This document shows, in pieces, positions 1 through 8,825 of a stretch of 64,000 nucleotides of DNA. A model generated the notes under the pieces. That model ran no database searches. It saw only the letters and a list, made by a program, of their open reading frames with translations, and had not been told where the DNA came from. The translations under genes and the position numbers were made by a program. Numbering within the stretch: the first letter of the stretch is position 1; every line of letters starts with the position of its first letter. The stretch is from Thermotogota bacterium. GTDB lineage: Bacteria; Thermotogota; Thermotogae; Petrotogales; Petrotogaceae. Where the stretch lies: assembly GCA_029780115.1 (NCBI GenBank), contig JAKOZG010000033.1:124001-188000 (forward strand). Direction: 5' to 3'.

Positions 1-546
1 TTCTTTGAAAAAATATTAGGACTCATTTTTAAAGTAGGACCTTTTTCATTTTTTCAGACAAACACAAAAGGCGCAGAAGTCCTATATCAGACTGCATTAT
101 CTTATGCAGACAATTCTGATTTAGTTTATGACTTTTATTCGGGTACAGGCACAATTTCTTTGTTACTTTCAAAAAAGGCTAAACTAGTTTATGGGATAGA
201 GATTTTAGAGGAAGCTGTAAAAGCAGCACGAGCAAATGCTGAGCTAAATGGTATTAAAAATGTCCAGTTTATCAACGAAGACGTAAAGGATTTTATCAGA
301 AAAAGAGAGTCTTTCGAAAAACCTGACTATATAGTAGTTGACCCTCCTAGATCTGGCCTTCATCCTAATTTAATAAGATTTATTAAAGAAAAAAAGTTTG
401 AAAAAATTATTTATATTTCCTGTAACCCAAATACTTTAATCCCAAATATGAAAGAATTAACAGAAATTTATACATTATCGGATTTTCATTTAGTTGATAT
501 GTTTCCTCATACAGATCACATAGAAGCTGTAGCATTTCTTAACTAG
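1..546 (+). CDS. 23S rRNA (uracil-5-)-methyltransferase, RumA/TrmA family (C-terminal part)
   Basis: The frame is open from base 1, so this is the 3' end of a gene that begins outside the window; 181 residues remain. The family transfers a methyl group from S-adenosylmethionine to C5 of uracil in rRNA or tRNA. Visible motifs are SPFSFFQTN-like (here GPFSFFQTNTKGAE), the SAM-binding DFYSGTGT, VDPPRSGLHP, and SCNPNTL with the catalytic Cys. The first internal ATG (160) is not the start, because conserved family sequence runs upstream of it. No Fe-S cluster region or TRAM domain can be judged, as they would lie outside. Family confident; exact target position (747 or 1939) cannot be told from this part. 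Confidence 0.9.
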   Translation, partial: FFEKILGLIFKVGPFSFFQTNTKGAEVLYQTALSYADNSDLVYDFYSGTGTISLLLSKKAKLVYGIEILEEAVKAARANAELNGIKNVQFINEDVKDFIRKRESFEKPDYIVVDPPRSGLHPNLIRFIKEKKFEKIIYISCNPNTLIPNMKELTEIYTLSDFHLVDMFPHTDHIEAVAFLN

Positions 547-641
547 AAATTACTATTTAATAAACTCTTTGTTTCAAGAACTTAAGGAAAGTTAAATATA
601 AAGTGACTTTTAAAAAAATAAATTAAACGCTATCAAAAATA

Positions 642-670
642 TTGACTTTAGTTTAAAATTATGGTAAAAT
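642..670 (+). promoter_or_regulatory. Sigma-70-type promoter of the outer-membrane protein gene
   Basis: TTGACT (642-647) and TAAAAT (665-670) are separated by exactly 17 bases. The ATG at 661 falls inside this promoter, which excludes it as a start and supports the ATG at 751. Confidence 0.65.
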
Positions 671-750
671 TCTTTTGTTTGAAAGATGTTTTTTGTTATT
701 TTGAATACGGAAAATGGTGTGAAAATAAAAGAGGAGAAGGAGTGGGATAT

Positions 751-1422
751 ATGGGAAAAAAGGGTATTGTGTTTATCAGTATTTTGTTAGTGTTATCTTT
801 CACAATTTTTGCTGCAAATTTTGAAGTAGGTGGTGGGATAACTTACAATGGTTTTAGTAATGAAACGGTAGAGAAATATGACCACGAAGTGGAAAAAGAG
901 TTTTCCCCTATTACACTTTTCGGGATTAACATCAACGGTACTTATTGGTTCAATCAGAAAATGGGTGTGGAAGTTGACTTTGATTTTTCAAGAGGCACTG
1001 TGTATAAATATTCAAAAAAATGCCCAGATAGTCCCGGATCAAGTTTAACAGAAGTCTGTCAATACTTTGGACCATCTGCAAATTTTAAGTATAATCTATT
1101 GAGTAGCCCAGCTGTTGTTAATTTAAAAGCAGGCGGAGGATATTATTTTTATTCAGATACTTTGAAATTAAAACTGCCTACCAGTGAAACTTCGTCAAAG
1201 TTAACAGGTCACGGACTCGCTATTTCTGCTGGAGCAGAGGTTATTAAACCAATTCCTGAGATCTTTTCGATGAGAATTGATAACTTGAAATTGAAAGCTG
1301 ATGTTGGATATACCGTATTTTCTAGAATAGGTGGCCTAAAAGTCGATGAAACGCCTTGGGAAGATACTTACCTTACTATGAACGGCTTAAAACTAGGTTT
1401 GGGAGTTATATATAATTTCTAA
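751..1422 (+). CDS. Predicted outer-membrane beta-barrel protein
   Basis: 223 residues. The N-terminus MGKKGIVFISILLVLSFTIF followed by AANFEVGG is a clear signal peptide. The mature part is rich in Gly, Tyr and alternating polar/apolar stretches and ends in GLGVIYNF, with the terminal aromatic residue typical of barrels inserted by BamA. I recognise no specific family; it resembles small opacity/OmpW-like barrels only in general character. The ATG at 751 has AAGGAG eight bases upstream; an in-frame GTG at 742 is less well spaced. The gene is monocistronic, with its own promoter and a strong terminator. Function unknown, probably a small surface porin or structural barrel. Confidence 0.7.
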   Translation: MGKKGIVFISILLVLSFTIFAANFEVGGGITYNGFSNETVEKYDHEVEKEFSPITLFGININGTYWFNQKMGVEVDFDFSRGTVYKYSKKCPDSPGSSLTEVCQYFGPSANFKYNLLSSPAVVNLKAGGGYYFYSDTLKLKLPTSETSSKLTGHGLAISAGAEVIKPIPEIFSMRIDNLKLKADVGYTVFSRIGGLKVDETPWEDTYLTMNGLKLGLGVIYNF

Positions 1423-1497
1423 AAACTAATGGGTATAACAAGATAAACCCCTCTTCTTCTTGTCATACATTAGTTGTTTCGTAGGATTGATTTTTTG

Positions 1498-1540
1498 CCC
1501 CCAAAGATACTATTCTTTGGGGGTTGTTTGTTTTTTATTT
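1498..1540 (+). terminator. Rho-independent terminator
   Basis: Nine-base-pair perfect stem CCCCCAAAG/CTTTGGGGG (1498-1506, 1515-1523) with an 8-base loop, followed by a T-rich tract. It ends transcription of the barrel gene. Confidence 0.85.
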
Positions 1541-1627
1541 CCATTGTTATATAAACTTTATTGACTTTTAAATCTATTTAAAATTCTATTTAACTTGGTA
1601 TAACATTAGGTTTTAAAGATATTTTTA

Positions 1628-1636
1628 TGATATAAT
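1628..1636 (+). promoter_or_regulatory. Candidate extended -10 for the NCS1/DUF917/hydantoinase operon
   Basis: TGATATAAT is an extended -10 element (TGN + TATAAT) about 60 bases before the permease start. No good -35 is visible at 17 bases, as is common with extended -10 promoters. Confidence 0.4.
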
Positions 1637-1697
1637 TCCTCAAATTATGTATTTTTTAACTTAAAAAACTTAAAACTTCTTCCAGGAGGCGAGGGTA

Positions 1698-2975
1698 TTG
1701 GAAAAATATGCACTGGATCGTATCCCAGATTCAGAACGAAAGTCGTGGTGGAGCATTGCTCTAATTTGGGCTGGCTCTATTATTAGTGTTTCTGCTTTGA
1801 TGGTTGGTGGAGTTATTGTTCAAGGCATGCCTTTAGTACAAGGCATAATAGCCGGGGCTATTGGTTACACTATAGTGCTGGTTTTGATGATTTTTCAAGG
1901 CATGATGGGGGCAGACTTCGGTGTTCCTACAGTTATAACTGCTTCTTCTGCGTTTGGTTCACAAGGCGCAAAATACGTAATTTCAGCGATTCTTGCTATC
2001 TCGTGCATAGGCTGGTTTGGTGTTCAGACTGGAATTTGCGGAGCTGCTTTTTCTCAAATAATGTATATGTGGTTAGGCGTAGAAATTCCAGTCTGGCTAA
2101 GTGGTTTGATTTGGGGTATTATTATGTTAATAACCGCTGTATATGGCTATGAAGCACTAGAATACTTGAATTACATAGCAATACCTGCATTGATTATATT
2201 ATGTATAGTAGGCGTTGTAATGGTTATTAAGAACTTTGGTGCTGTTAGTTTGAAGTCATATACACCAAAAGAGAATTATTCTTGGAGTTATGCTATCGGA
2301 CTTTCTGTTGGTGGCTTTGCAGTAGGTGGAACAATTGCTGCAGACCTTACACGTTATGCTAGAAAAAGAAAAGATGCTATTTTGTCTGGACTAATTGGAA
2401 TATGGCCAGCTGGTGTTTTTCTAGTTGTAATTGGAGGATTATTAACAGTTGTAGCAGGAACATTTGATATTACAATTGCACTTGCACAACTAGGTTTAGG
2501 CCTTATCGGTAGCATTATTCTTGTTTTAGCAACATGGACGACTAATACAGTTAATGCATATTCTGGTGGACTGGCATTAGTCAACCTTTTTAATTTGAAA
2601 AGTGAAAAAAGAGGATTGATGACGTTAATCGCTGGTGCTATTGGAACTATTCTTGCTGTGGTTGGGTTGCTTGATCATTTCACATCTTTTCTTACAATAT
2701 TAACTGCAGGGATTCCACCTGTTTCTGGGTGTATGATTGCAGATTATTGGATTTGTAAGAAAGGAAACAAAGAGGCTTGGCAGAACAATATTCCAAAAGT
2801 TAACTGGATTGGTTTAATTTCGTGGGCAGTAGGATTTGCTATTGCAATTTTTGTTAATGTTGGTATTTCAGCAATTAATGGTGTAATAGCGTCGATGGTA
2901 ATTTATTGTGCGCTTTATTACCCATTATATAGTAAAAAGACGGTAAAGAGTATTGAGAGTGTTATAGAAAAGTGA
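1698..2975 (+). CDS. NCS1-family nucleobase/hydantoin:cation symporter
   Basis: 425 residues with about 12 hydrophobic segments, the size of cytosine permease CodB. The family imports cytosine, uracil, allantoin or hydantoins with Na+ or H+. The early helices (LIWAGSIISVSALMVGG, FGVPTVITASSAFGSQGA) and ADLTRYARKRKDA loop are characteristic of NCS1. The TTG start at 1698 has AGGAGG eight bases upstream. It is the first gene of a three-gene operon with DUF917 and a hydantoinase/oxoprolinase-like protein. The context points to import of a cyclic ureide or thiohydantoin-type compound; substrate is inferred, not seen. Confidence 0.85.
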   Translation: MEKYALDRIPDSERKSWWSIALIWAGSIISVSALMVGGVIVQGMPLVQGIIAGAIGYTIVLVLMIFQGMMGADFGVPTVITASSAFGSQGAKYVISAILAISCIGWFGVQTGICGAAFSQIMYMWLGVEIPVWLSGLIWGIIMLITAVYGYEALEYLNYIAIPALIILCIVGVVMVIKNFGAVSLKSYTPKENYSWSYAIGLSVGGFAVGGTIAADLTRYARKRKDAILSGLIGIWPAGVFLVVIGGLLTVVAGTFDITIALAQLGLGLIGSIILVLATWTTNTVNAYSGGLALVNLFNLKSEKRGLMTLIAGAIGTILAVVGLLDHFTSFLTILTAGIPPVSGCMIADYWICKKGNKEAWQNNIPKVNWIGLISWAVGFAIAIFVNVGISAINGVIASMVIYCALYYPLYSKKTVKSIESVIEK

Positions 2976-3113
2976 GAAGGAGGGCTATCTCGCCCTAGAC
3001 CCGATTTTAAGAAACTGGAAACCGTTTGAAAACAGGGAGACGCCCATGTAGGTCGTCTCTACAATTGTTAAAATCAATGTTTTGGAAGGAATTTTTAAAG
3101 GAGGCTTTGTTTA
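2976..3113 (+). repeat. Intergenic spacer with a decayed end of the TIR repeat family
   Basis: The stretch ending CGTCTCTACA (3054-3063) matches the right terminus of the elements at 22991-23118 and 60456-60559. With the upstream GAGACG it forms a hairpin GAGACG...CGTCTC. The left half of the element is not recognisable. AGGAGG at the end is the ribosome site of the DUF917 gene. Confidence 0.5.
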
Positions 3114-4208
3114 ATGAGAAAATTAGATGTGCAAGCTATTGAAGATATAGCTGTAGGAGCCACTATCTTAGGAACTGGTGGTGGAGGAGATCCATACATT
3201 GGTAAACTTATGGCTCTTCAGGCTATCGAAGAATATGGCCCTGTGTCTCTTATTGACGTTGATGAAGTTCCAGATGATGCTTTAGTTGTTCCTTCTGCTA
3301 TGATGGGAGCACCAACCGTTCTTGTTGAAAAGATTCCTAATGGTGAAGAACCTTTTAAAGCTTTTGAGCTTTTAAAAAATCATATGGGCAAGGATATTTT
3401 TGGAACTATTTCAATAGAAGCAGGCGGACTTAATTCTATGATTCCATTAGCCTTAGCTGCACGCCTAGGACTGCCTGTAGTTGATGCTGATGGAATGGGA
3501 AGAGCCTTCCCTGAACTTCAAATGGTTACCTTTACTATATATGGAGTCTCGTCTACACCTTTAGCTTTATGTGATGAGAAAGGCAATAATGTTCTTTTAA
3601 ACACCATAACAAATAAATGGTCTGAAAGATTAGCAAGGGTTTTAACTGTTGAGATGGGTGGAAGCACTATGCTTGCTATTTATCCTATGACTGGAAAACA
3701 GTTAAAGAAAGGTGCTGTTAGAGGCACGATGTCTCTTGCTGAATCTTTAGGAAGGGCTATTAGAGAATCTAAACTTAATCATGTAGATCCTTTGGACAAA
3801 ATATTGGAGATAACTAATGGTTATCTTTTGTTTAAGGGTAAAATTACTGATGTTTTGAGAAAAACAACCGGTGGATTTGCAAGAGGAAAGGCTATATTTG
3901 AAGGAATAGACGAGTACAGAGACAAAACTATGGAATTGGAATTCCAAAATGAAAACCTTGTGGCTCAGGTTAATGGTCAAATTTTGGCTAGTGTTCCTGA
4001 TTTGATTTCGGTTATAGACCCTGATACAGGTAAACCTATTACAACCGAGATGTTAAGATATGGATATCGTGGTGTGGTAATAGGTATACCTTGTAACGAA
4101 AAATGGCGAACAGAAGAAGGCTTGAAATTAGTGGGTCCAAGGTATTTTGGATATGATATCGATTATATTCCAATAGAAGAACGCTTTAAGGGGGTTAGAG
4201 TAAAATGA
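3114..4208 (+). CDS. DUF917-family protein (S-methyl-thiohydantoin desulfurase-like)
   Basis: 364 residues, the usual length of the family. Recognisable parts are the N-terminal TILGTGGGGDPYIGK, the DVDEVPDDALVVPSAMMGAPTV segment, and GLPVVDADGMGRAFPELQM. DUF917 proteins are nearly always neighbours of hydantoinase/oxoprolinase proteins; from memory Pfam now names the N-terminal domain S-Me-THD, after thiohydantoin desulfurase. It begins with ATG nine bases after AGGAGG. Its stop overlaps the next start by four bases (ATGA), so the two are translationally coupled and probably act as partners. Reaction not provable from sequence. Confidence 0.8.
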   Translation: MRKLDVQAIEDIAVGATILGTGGGGDPYIGKLMALQAIEEYGPVSLIDVDEVPDDALVVPSAMMGAPTVLVEKIPNGEEPFKAFELLKNHMGKDIFGTISIEAGGLNSMIPLALAARLGLPVVDADGMGRAFPELQMVTFTIYGVSSTPLALCDEKGNNVLLNTITNKWSERLARVLTVEMGGSTMLAIYPMTGKQLKKGAVRGTMSLAESLGRAIRESKLNHVDPLDKILEITNGYLLFKGKITDVLRKTTGGFARGKAIFEGIDEYRDKTMELEFQNENLVAQVNGQILASVPDLISVIDPDTGKPITTEMLRYGYRGVVIGIPCNEKWRTEEGLKLVGPRYFGYDIDYIPIEERFKGVRVK

Positions 4209-5758
4209 TTTATCGAATTGGGATTGACGTTGGTGGTACAAATACTGACGCAGTTATTCTAGATCAAGATAATAAAATAATAGCAAAAACTAAAACCCCC
4301 ACAAGCCAGGATATTATATCTGGTATATACGAATCTTTAGATAATGTTCTGTTCCAATCTAATATAAATGTGAAAGATATAGGATACGTTATGTTAGGTA
4401 CCACTCACTGTACCAACGCCATAGTTGAAAGAAAAGGCTTGAGAAAAGTTGCAGTAATTAGAATAGGAAAACCTGCTACAATGGCTATTAAACCGATGGT
4501 TGGTTGGCCACAAGAATTGATAGATGCTATCGGTAAGAAGTATTTCATTATCAATGGTGGTCATGAATTTGACGGGCAAGAGATTAATGAACTAGATTAC
4601 GATGAAATAGATCAAGTTATCAAAGAAATAAAAGGAAAGTTTGAAGCTGTTGCTATATCTTCTGTATTTTCACCAGTTAATACAAGTCATGAAGATACTC
4701 TCGAAAGAATTATTAAAGAAAAATTAGGAGATAATATTGACGTTTGTGTATCTCGTGAAATAGGAAGTATAGGTTTAATCGAAAGAGAAAACGCAACTAT
4801 TTTAAACGCTGCTTTAGGAGGAGTAATTAGAAAACTAGCGAAAGGGTTTCAAGAAGCGTTGAAAAGAAGAGGTATTCAAGCTACGTTATACTTAGCTCAA
4901 AATGATGGAACTTTAATGTCCGTTGATTATGCAATGCGTTATCCTATAATGACTATTGCTAGCGGACCTACGAACAGCTTGAGAGGAGCCGCTTATCTAT
5001 CAAAAATTAAAAATGCAGTTGTAGTTGATGTTGGCGGAACTACATCAGATATAGGTATTTTGGTTAATGGATTTCCTAGACTTTCTGCTATGGGGGTTGA
5101 AATAGGTGGTGTTAGAACAAACTTTAGGATGCCTGATCTTATATCAATAGGTCTTGGTGGAGGTACCGTTGTCCGAGAAAAAGATGGAAAAGTTATTTTA
5201 GGACCTGATAGTGTAGGTTACAAAGTCGCTAAAGAGGCGCTTATCTTTGGTGGTAATGTCTTAACAACCACAGATGTAGCTGTCGCAAGCGGTTTAGCAA
5301 AGATAGGAAATCCTGAGAAAGTTAAAAATATTGATAAAAACCTAATAGAAAAGGCACTATTGAAAATAAAAGAATTAGTTGAAATCAACATAGACAAGAT
5401 TAAAACTGCTGCTGGAGATGTTCCTTTGATACTAGTAGGAGGAGGAAGTTTAATTGTCCCAAATTCTCTAAAAGGATGTAGCGAAATTATAAGACCAAAA
5501 CATTGTGAAGTTGCTAACGCTATTGGTGTTGCAATAGCACAAGTTGGAGCTGAAATTGATAGAATATTCTCACTTGATAATGTCTCAAGAAGCGAGGCAA
5601 TTCGCCAAGCAGAAGAATTAGCTATACAAGAGTGCATAAAAGCTGGTGCAAAAAGAGAAACGATAGAGATTGTTGAAAAAGAAGATATCCCATTAGCATA
5701 TTTACCAGGAAACGCAACAAGAATAAGAATAAAAGCAGCCGGAGATATTGCTTATTAA
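4205..5758 (+). CDS. Hydantoinase/oxoprolinase N-terminal-type protein (HyuA-like)
   Basis: 517 residues. The start, IYRIGIDVGGTNTDAVILD, is the phosphate-binding motif of the actin-like ATPase fold found in HyuA, acetone carboxylase and 5-oxoprolinase. GTTHCTNAIVERKGL, VVDVGGTTSDIGILVNG and LISIGLGGGTVV are further family motifs. Relatives hydrolyse cyclic amides with ATP. It is shorter than full HyuA (about 690 residues) and belongs to the short class paired with DUF917. It overlaps the upstream gene by four bases and is followed by a terminator, so the operon is permease, DUF917, HyuA-like. Substrate probably a hydantoin or thiohydantoin (inference). Confidence 0.85.
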   Translation: MIYRIGIDVGGTNTDAVILDQDNKIIAKTKTPTSQDIISGIYESLDNVLFQSNINVKDIGYVMLGTTHCTNAIVERKGLRKVAVIRIGKPATMAIKPMVGWPQELIDAIGKKYFIINGGHEFDGQEINELDYDEIDQVIKEIKGKFEAVAISSVFSPVNTSHEDTLERIIKEKLGDNIDVCVSREIGSIGLIERENATILNAALGGVIRKLAKGFQEALKRRGIQATLYLAQNDGTLMSVDYAMRYPIMTIASGPTNSLRGAAYLSKIKNAVVVDVGGTTSDIGILVNGFPRLSAMGVEIGGVRTNFRMPDLISIGLGGGTVVREKDGKVILGPDSVGYKVAKEALIFGGNVLTTTDVAVASGLAKIGNPEKVKNIDKNLIEKALLKIKELVEINIDKIKTAAGDVPLILVGGGSLIVPNSLKGCSEIIRPKHCEVANAIGVAIAQVGAEIDRIFSLDNVSRSEAIRQAEELAIQECIKAGAKRETIEIVEKEDIPLAYLPGNATRIRIKAAGDIAY

Positions 5759-5788
5759 AAAACGCCCAAATTAAGGGCGTTTTTTTCA
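5757..5788 (+). terminator. Rho-independent terminator
   Basis: AACGCCC (5761-5767) pairs with GGGCGTT (5775-5781) around a 7-base loop, flanked by A and T runs. It closes the permease/DUF917/hydantoinase operon. Confidence 0.85.
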
Positions 5789-5860
5789 TGTTTTTAATCG
5801 TTATATGATAAAATAAATGAGTAATAATGTCATTTTTTGAGTTAAAATTCCAAGGTAAAA

Positions 5861-5883
5861 CTCCAACCAAATCTTAGTTGGAG
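5861..5883 (+). promoter_or_regulatory. Inverted repeat in the leader of the carbamoyltransferase operon
   Basis: CTCCAAC (5861-5867) and GTTGGAG (5877-5883) form a 7-bp inverted repeat 52 bases before the start codon. It could be an operator or an mRNA hairpin; there is no T tract after it, so it is not a terminator. Confidence 0.4.
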
Positions 5884-5934
5884 CTTATAAGTGATGTTAT
5901 ATGTAAATATGTTATAAAAAGGAGAGTGCAGGGT

Positions 5935-6924
5935 ATGCCTATCAATTTAAGAGGAAGGAGTTTACTTACGTTAAAAGATTTCACACCTGACGAGATTAAG
6001 TATTTGCTAGATCTTTCTAAAGATCTAAAGGCTAAAAAAAGGATGGGGCTAACTGGAGAATTATTAAAAGGAAAGAACATCGTTTTGATATTTGAAAAGA
6101 CTTCTACCAGAACAAGATGTGCTTTTGAAGTAGCTGCTTATGACGAAGGTGCTCATGTCACTTTTTTAACGCAAAGTCAGATGGGTAAGAAAGAGTCTAT
6201 AGAGGATACGGCAAGAGTCTTGGGGAGATTTTATGATGGAATTGAATTTAGGGGTTTTAAGCAAGAAACCGTAGAAACTTTGGCAAAATACTCTGGGGTT
6301 CCTGTATGGAACGGTTTAACAGACGAAGATCATCCTACCCAAGTATTGGCAGATTTTATGACTGTTGAAGAAAATTTCGACAAACCATTAAACAAGATAA
6401 AGTTTGTTTATATAGGTGATGGTAGAAACAATGTCGCAAATGCCCTTATGATAGGTGCTGCAAAATTAGGAATGGACTTTGTTATAGTGTCTCCTAAAGA
6501 ATTATTCCCTTCTGAAAAATTATTGAAAGAAATGAGAGAAGAGGCACAGAAGAACAACGCAAAAATCTCTATTTCAGATGATCTTGATGCTGTAGAAGGT
6601 GCAGATGTTATATACACAGACGTTTGGATCTCTATGGGAGAAGAAGATAAGATAGAAGAAAGGATTAAACTCCTTAAGCCATATCAAGTCAACATGGATT
6701 TAATTAAAAAGACGAACAATCCTGACGTAATATTTTTACACTGTCTCCCTTCTTTTCACGATACAAAGACTGATATGGGGTATGATGTGTATAAAAAGTA
6801 TGGGCTCCCTGAAATGGAGGTTACAGACGAAGTTTTTGAGAGTAAATATTCTAAGGTCTTTGACGAAGCAGAAAATAGAATGCATACCATAAAAGCAGTT
6901 ATGGTTGCAACTTTGGTGGGATGA
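5935..6924 (+). CDS. argF: Ornithine carbamoyltransferase
   Basis: 329 residues. The enzyme interconverts ornithine + carbamoyl phosphate and citrulline + phosphate in the cytoplasm. All signature motifs are present: [13 protein letters not shown] (carbamoyl phosphate binding), [18 protein letters not shown] (the ornithine SMG loop) and [10 protein letters not shown] with the catalytic Cys. The ATG at 5935 has AAGGAG upstream; an upstream TTG at 5878 lies inside an inverted repeat and is rejected. It overlaps carbamate kinase by four bases (ATGA). That pairing suggests catabolic use, citrulline to ATP, although no arginine deiminase is in the window and an anabolic ArgF role remains possible. 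Confidence 0.93.
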   Translation: MPINLRGRSLLTLKDFTPDEIKYLLDLSKDLKAKKRMGLTGELLKGKNIVLIFEKTSTRTRCAFEVAAYDEGAHVTFLTQSQMGKKESIEDTARVLGRFYDGIEFRGFKQETVETLAKYSGVPVWNGLTDEDHPTQVLADFMTVEENFDKPLNKIKFVYIGDGRNNVANALMIGAAKLGMDFVIVSPKELFPSEKLLKEMREEAQKNNAKISISDDLDAVEGADVIYTDVWISMGEEDKIEERIKLLKPYQVNMDLIKKTNNPDVIFLHCLPSFHDTKTDMGYDVYKKYGLPEMEVTDEVFESKYSKVFDEAENRMHTIKAVMVATLVG

Positions 6925-7871
6925 TAAGCTTGAAAGAAAAACTTGCTATAGTTGCTATAGGGGGGAATGCGTTAAATAAGCCAAAAGAATCCCCTACTGC
7001 AGAAAATATCTTCAAAAATCTAGAATTTACTTCTAAGTGTCTGGTTAGTTTTGTAAGAAAAAATTATAAGATAGTTATTACCCATGGAAACGGTCCACAA
7101 GTGGGAAACATCCTTGTACAACAGGAAGTTGCAAAAGATATAATTCCACCATTTCCACTTGACGTGAATGGTGCAATGACTCAAGGATATTTGGGTTATA
7201 TGATTGCCCAATCTCTAAAAAACACGTTGTCTAATGAGGGGATAAAAAAAGATGTAGCTTGCGTTGTTACTCAGGTTTTAGTAGACAAAAACGATCAAGC
7301 ATTTCATAATCCTTCAAAACCGATAGGACCTTTCTATTCAAAAAGTGAAGCTGAAAGGTTAACTATAGAAAAAGGTTGGAATATGATAGAGGATGCTGGT
7401 AGAGGATACAGAAGGGTAGTCCCTTCTCCGATACCCCTTGATATTATTGAAATTGAGGCAATAAAAAAGTTAATTAAAAACGAAACTATAATCATAGCAG
7501 CTGGTGGTGGTGGAATCCCTGTAATTAAGGAAAACAGTCAAATCAAAGGTATTGAAGGGGTAATAGACAAAGATAGGGCTTCAGCACTTTTAGCAATTAA
7601 GCTTGATGCGGATGAACTTATTATTCTTACAGCAGTTGAAAAGGTGTATATAAACTACAATAAACCAAATCAGCAGGCTATTTCTTCAATGACCGTGGAA
7701 GAAGCAAAAAGGTATATTAATGAAGGGCACTTTTCTAAAGGGAGTATGCTCCCAAAGATAGAAGCTTGTATAGAGTTTGTTGAACATACAGGAAGATCTG
7801 CACTAATAACAGATCTTCAAACATTAGAAGAAGCACTTGAAGGAAAAACAGGTACTGTAATAACTAAATAA
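6921..7871 (+). CDS. arcC: Carbamate kinase
   Basis: 316 residues, normal length. It transfers phosphate from carbamoyl phosphate to ADP, giving ATP, ammonia and CO2. [11 protein letters not shown] at the N-terminus, [27 protein letters not shown] and [10 protein letters not shown] are the family landmarks. The ATG overlaps the carbamoyltransferase stop; a TTG at 6930 is an alternative start. The product of the preceding enzyme is the substrate here, so the pair can generate ATP by substrate-level phosphorylation. The gene ends 13 bases from the convergent pyrF stop. Confidence 0.93.
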   Translation: MISLKEKLAIVAIGGNALNKPKESPTAENIFKNLEFTSKCLVSFVRKNYKIVITHGNGPQVGNILVQQEVAKDIIPPFPLDVNGAMTQGYLGYMIAQSLKNTLSNEGIKKDVACVVTQVLVDKNDQAFHNPSKPIGPFYSKSEAERLTIEKGWNMIEDAGRGYRRVVPSPIPLDIIEIEAIKKLIKNETIIIAAGGGGIPVIKENSQIKGIEGVIDKDRASALLAIKLDADELIILTAVEKVYINYNKPNQQAISSMTVEEAKRYINEGHFSKGSMLPKIEACIEFVEHTGRSALITDLQTLEEALEGKTGTVITK

Positions 7872-7884
7872 CAAAAGAGGGGAG

Positions 7885-8667
7885 TTAAGAGGTTAAACCT
7901 CTCAAATCCTCTCTTAATTTTATTATCTCTCTTTTTGGATCATCTGAAAAGATTATTCCTCTTGACACATTTATAACCATTGTTTTACCATTTTCTACAA
8001 GAACTTTTAAGTCTTCAATTCTTCCACCTTGACTACCTATCCCTGGAATTAAATAAATCATGTCTCCTGATTTCTCGACAATCTCGTCAAAATAGGCTTT
8101 TTGAGTTGCACCAACCACTATACCTATTTTATCTTTATATGTAGTTTCTAATTCTTGCAACTTTTCAAGAATCTTTGAGTAAAGTTTATTAGGAATAATG
8201 AAGTCATTAGCACCAGGGTTTGAGGTTAAAACTAATGCAAAAATATGAGAACTTGGAAATTCTAAATATGGCTCAATACTATCTACACCCATAAGTGGAT
8301 TGATAGTAATAGAATCGACTTTTAAATAGTCAAAATAAAATTTTGCATAAGCCTTGGCGGTATTAGAAATATCACTTCTTTTAGCATCAATTATTACAGG
8401 AATATCAGAATATGTTTTTAGGTATTCAACAGTATTTTCTAAAGTCTTTATACCTTTATATCCTAGCATCTCATAAAAAGCAATATTTATTTTATAAGCG
8501 CATGCGTATTCGTAGGTTTCAGAAATAATGTATTTGTTGAATTCTTCTACACCCTTTGCTCCATTGACCTTGAATTGTGAAGGAATCTTTTCTATATCGC
8601 TATCAAGCCCAACACAAATCAAAGATTTATTTCTTGTTTGACAGTCTCTAAGTTTTTTAGCAAACAA
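7885..8667 (-). CDS. pyrF: Orotidine 5'-phosphate decarboxylase (type 2)
   Basis: 260 residues. It converts OMP to UMP in pyrimidine synthesis. LICVGLDSDIEKIP at the N-terminus, DAKRSDISNTAKAYAKF carrying the catalytic Lys-Asp set, SITINPLMGVDSIEPYL, FALVLTSNPGA and IPGIGSQGG identify the longer type-2 subfamily. The usual DAKRGDI reads DAKRSDI here. Transcription is leftward from a promoter with an extended -10 (TGATATAAT on the minus strand, around 8710-8718). It stands alone, apart from other pyr genes. Confidence 0.93.
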   Translation of the reverse strand: MFAKKLRDCQTRNKSLICVGLDSDIEKIPSQFKVNGAKGVEEFNKYIISETYEYACAYKINIAFYEMLGYKGIKTLENTVEYLKTYSDIPVIIDAKRSDISNTAKAYAKFYFDYLKVDSITINPLMGVDSIEPYLEFPSSHIFALVLTSNPGANDFIIPNKLYSKILEKLQELETTYKDKIGIVVGATQKAYFDEIVEKSGDMIYLIPGIGSQGGRIEDLKVLVENGKTMVINVSRGIIFSDDPKREIIKLREDLRGLTS

Positions 8668-8803
8668 AAATAAAACCTCCTCTTTAAATTCAAAATACGA
8701 TTTTAGGTTATTATATCATACAATATTATCTACTGATTTAAATTCAAAAAAATGATAAAATTATAATGACTAAAGAAAAAATTTCATATACAAAAAATAA
8801 TAC

Positions 8804-8809
8804 TATAAT
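8804..8809 (+). promoter_or_regulatory. -10 element of the inositol-phosphatase-like operon
   Basis: TATAAT lies 17 bases before the TTG start codon and directly before the GAGGTGA ribosome site. The transcript must therefore have a very short leader. The -35 is poor. Confidence 0.4.
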
Positions 8810-8825
8810 TTGAGGTGATGTTGGC

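Noticed and set aside
661-750. Upstream N-terminal extension of the barrel protein
   Set aside because: The ATG at 661 lies inside the promoter, and the signal peptide begins at 751.
2354-2584. Leftward ORF inside the permease, and similar antisense ORFs elsewhere
   Set aside because: They are shadows of strong coding frames, with no ribosome site and no recognisable product.
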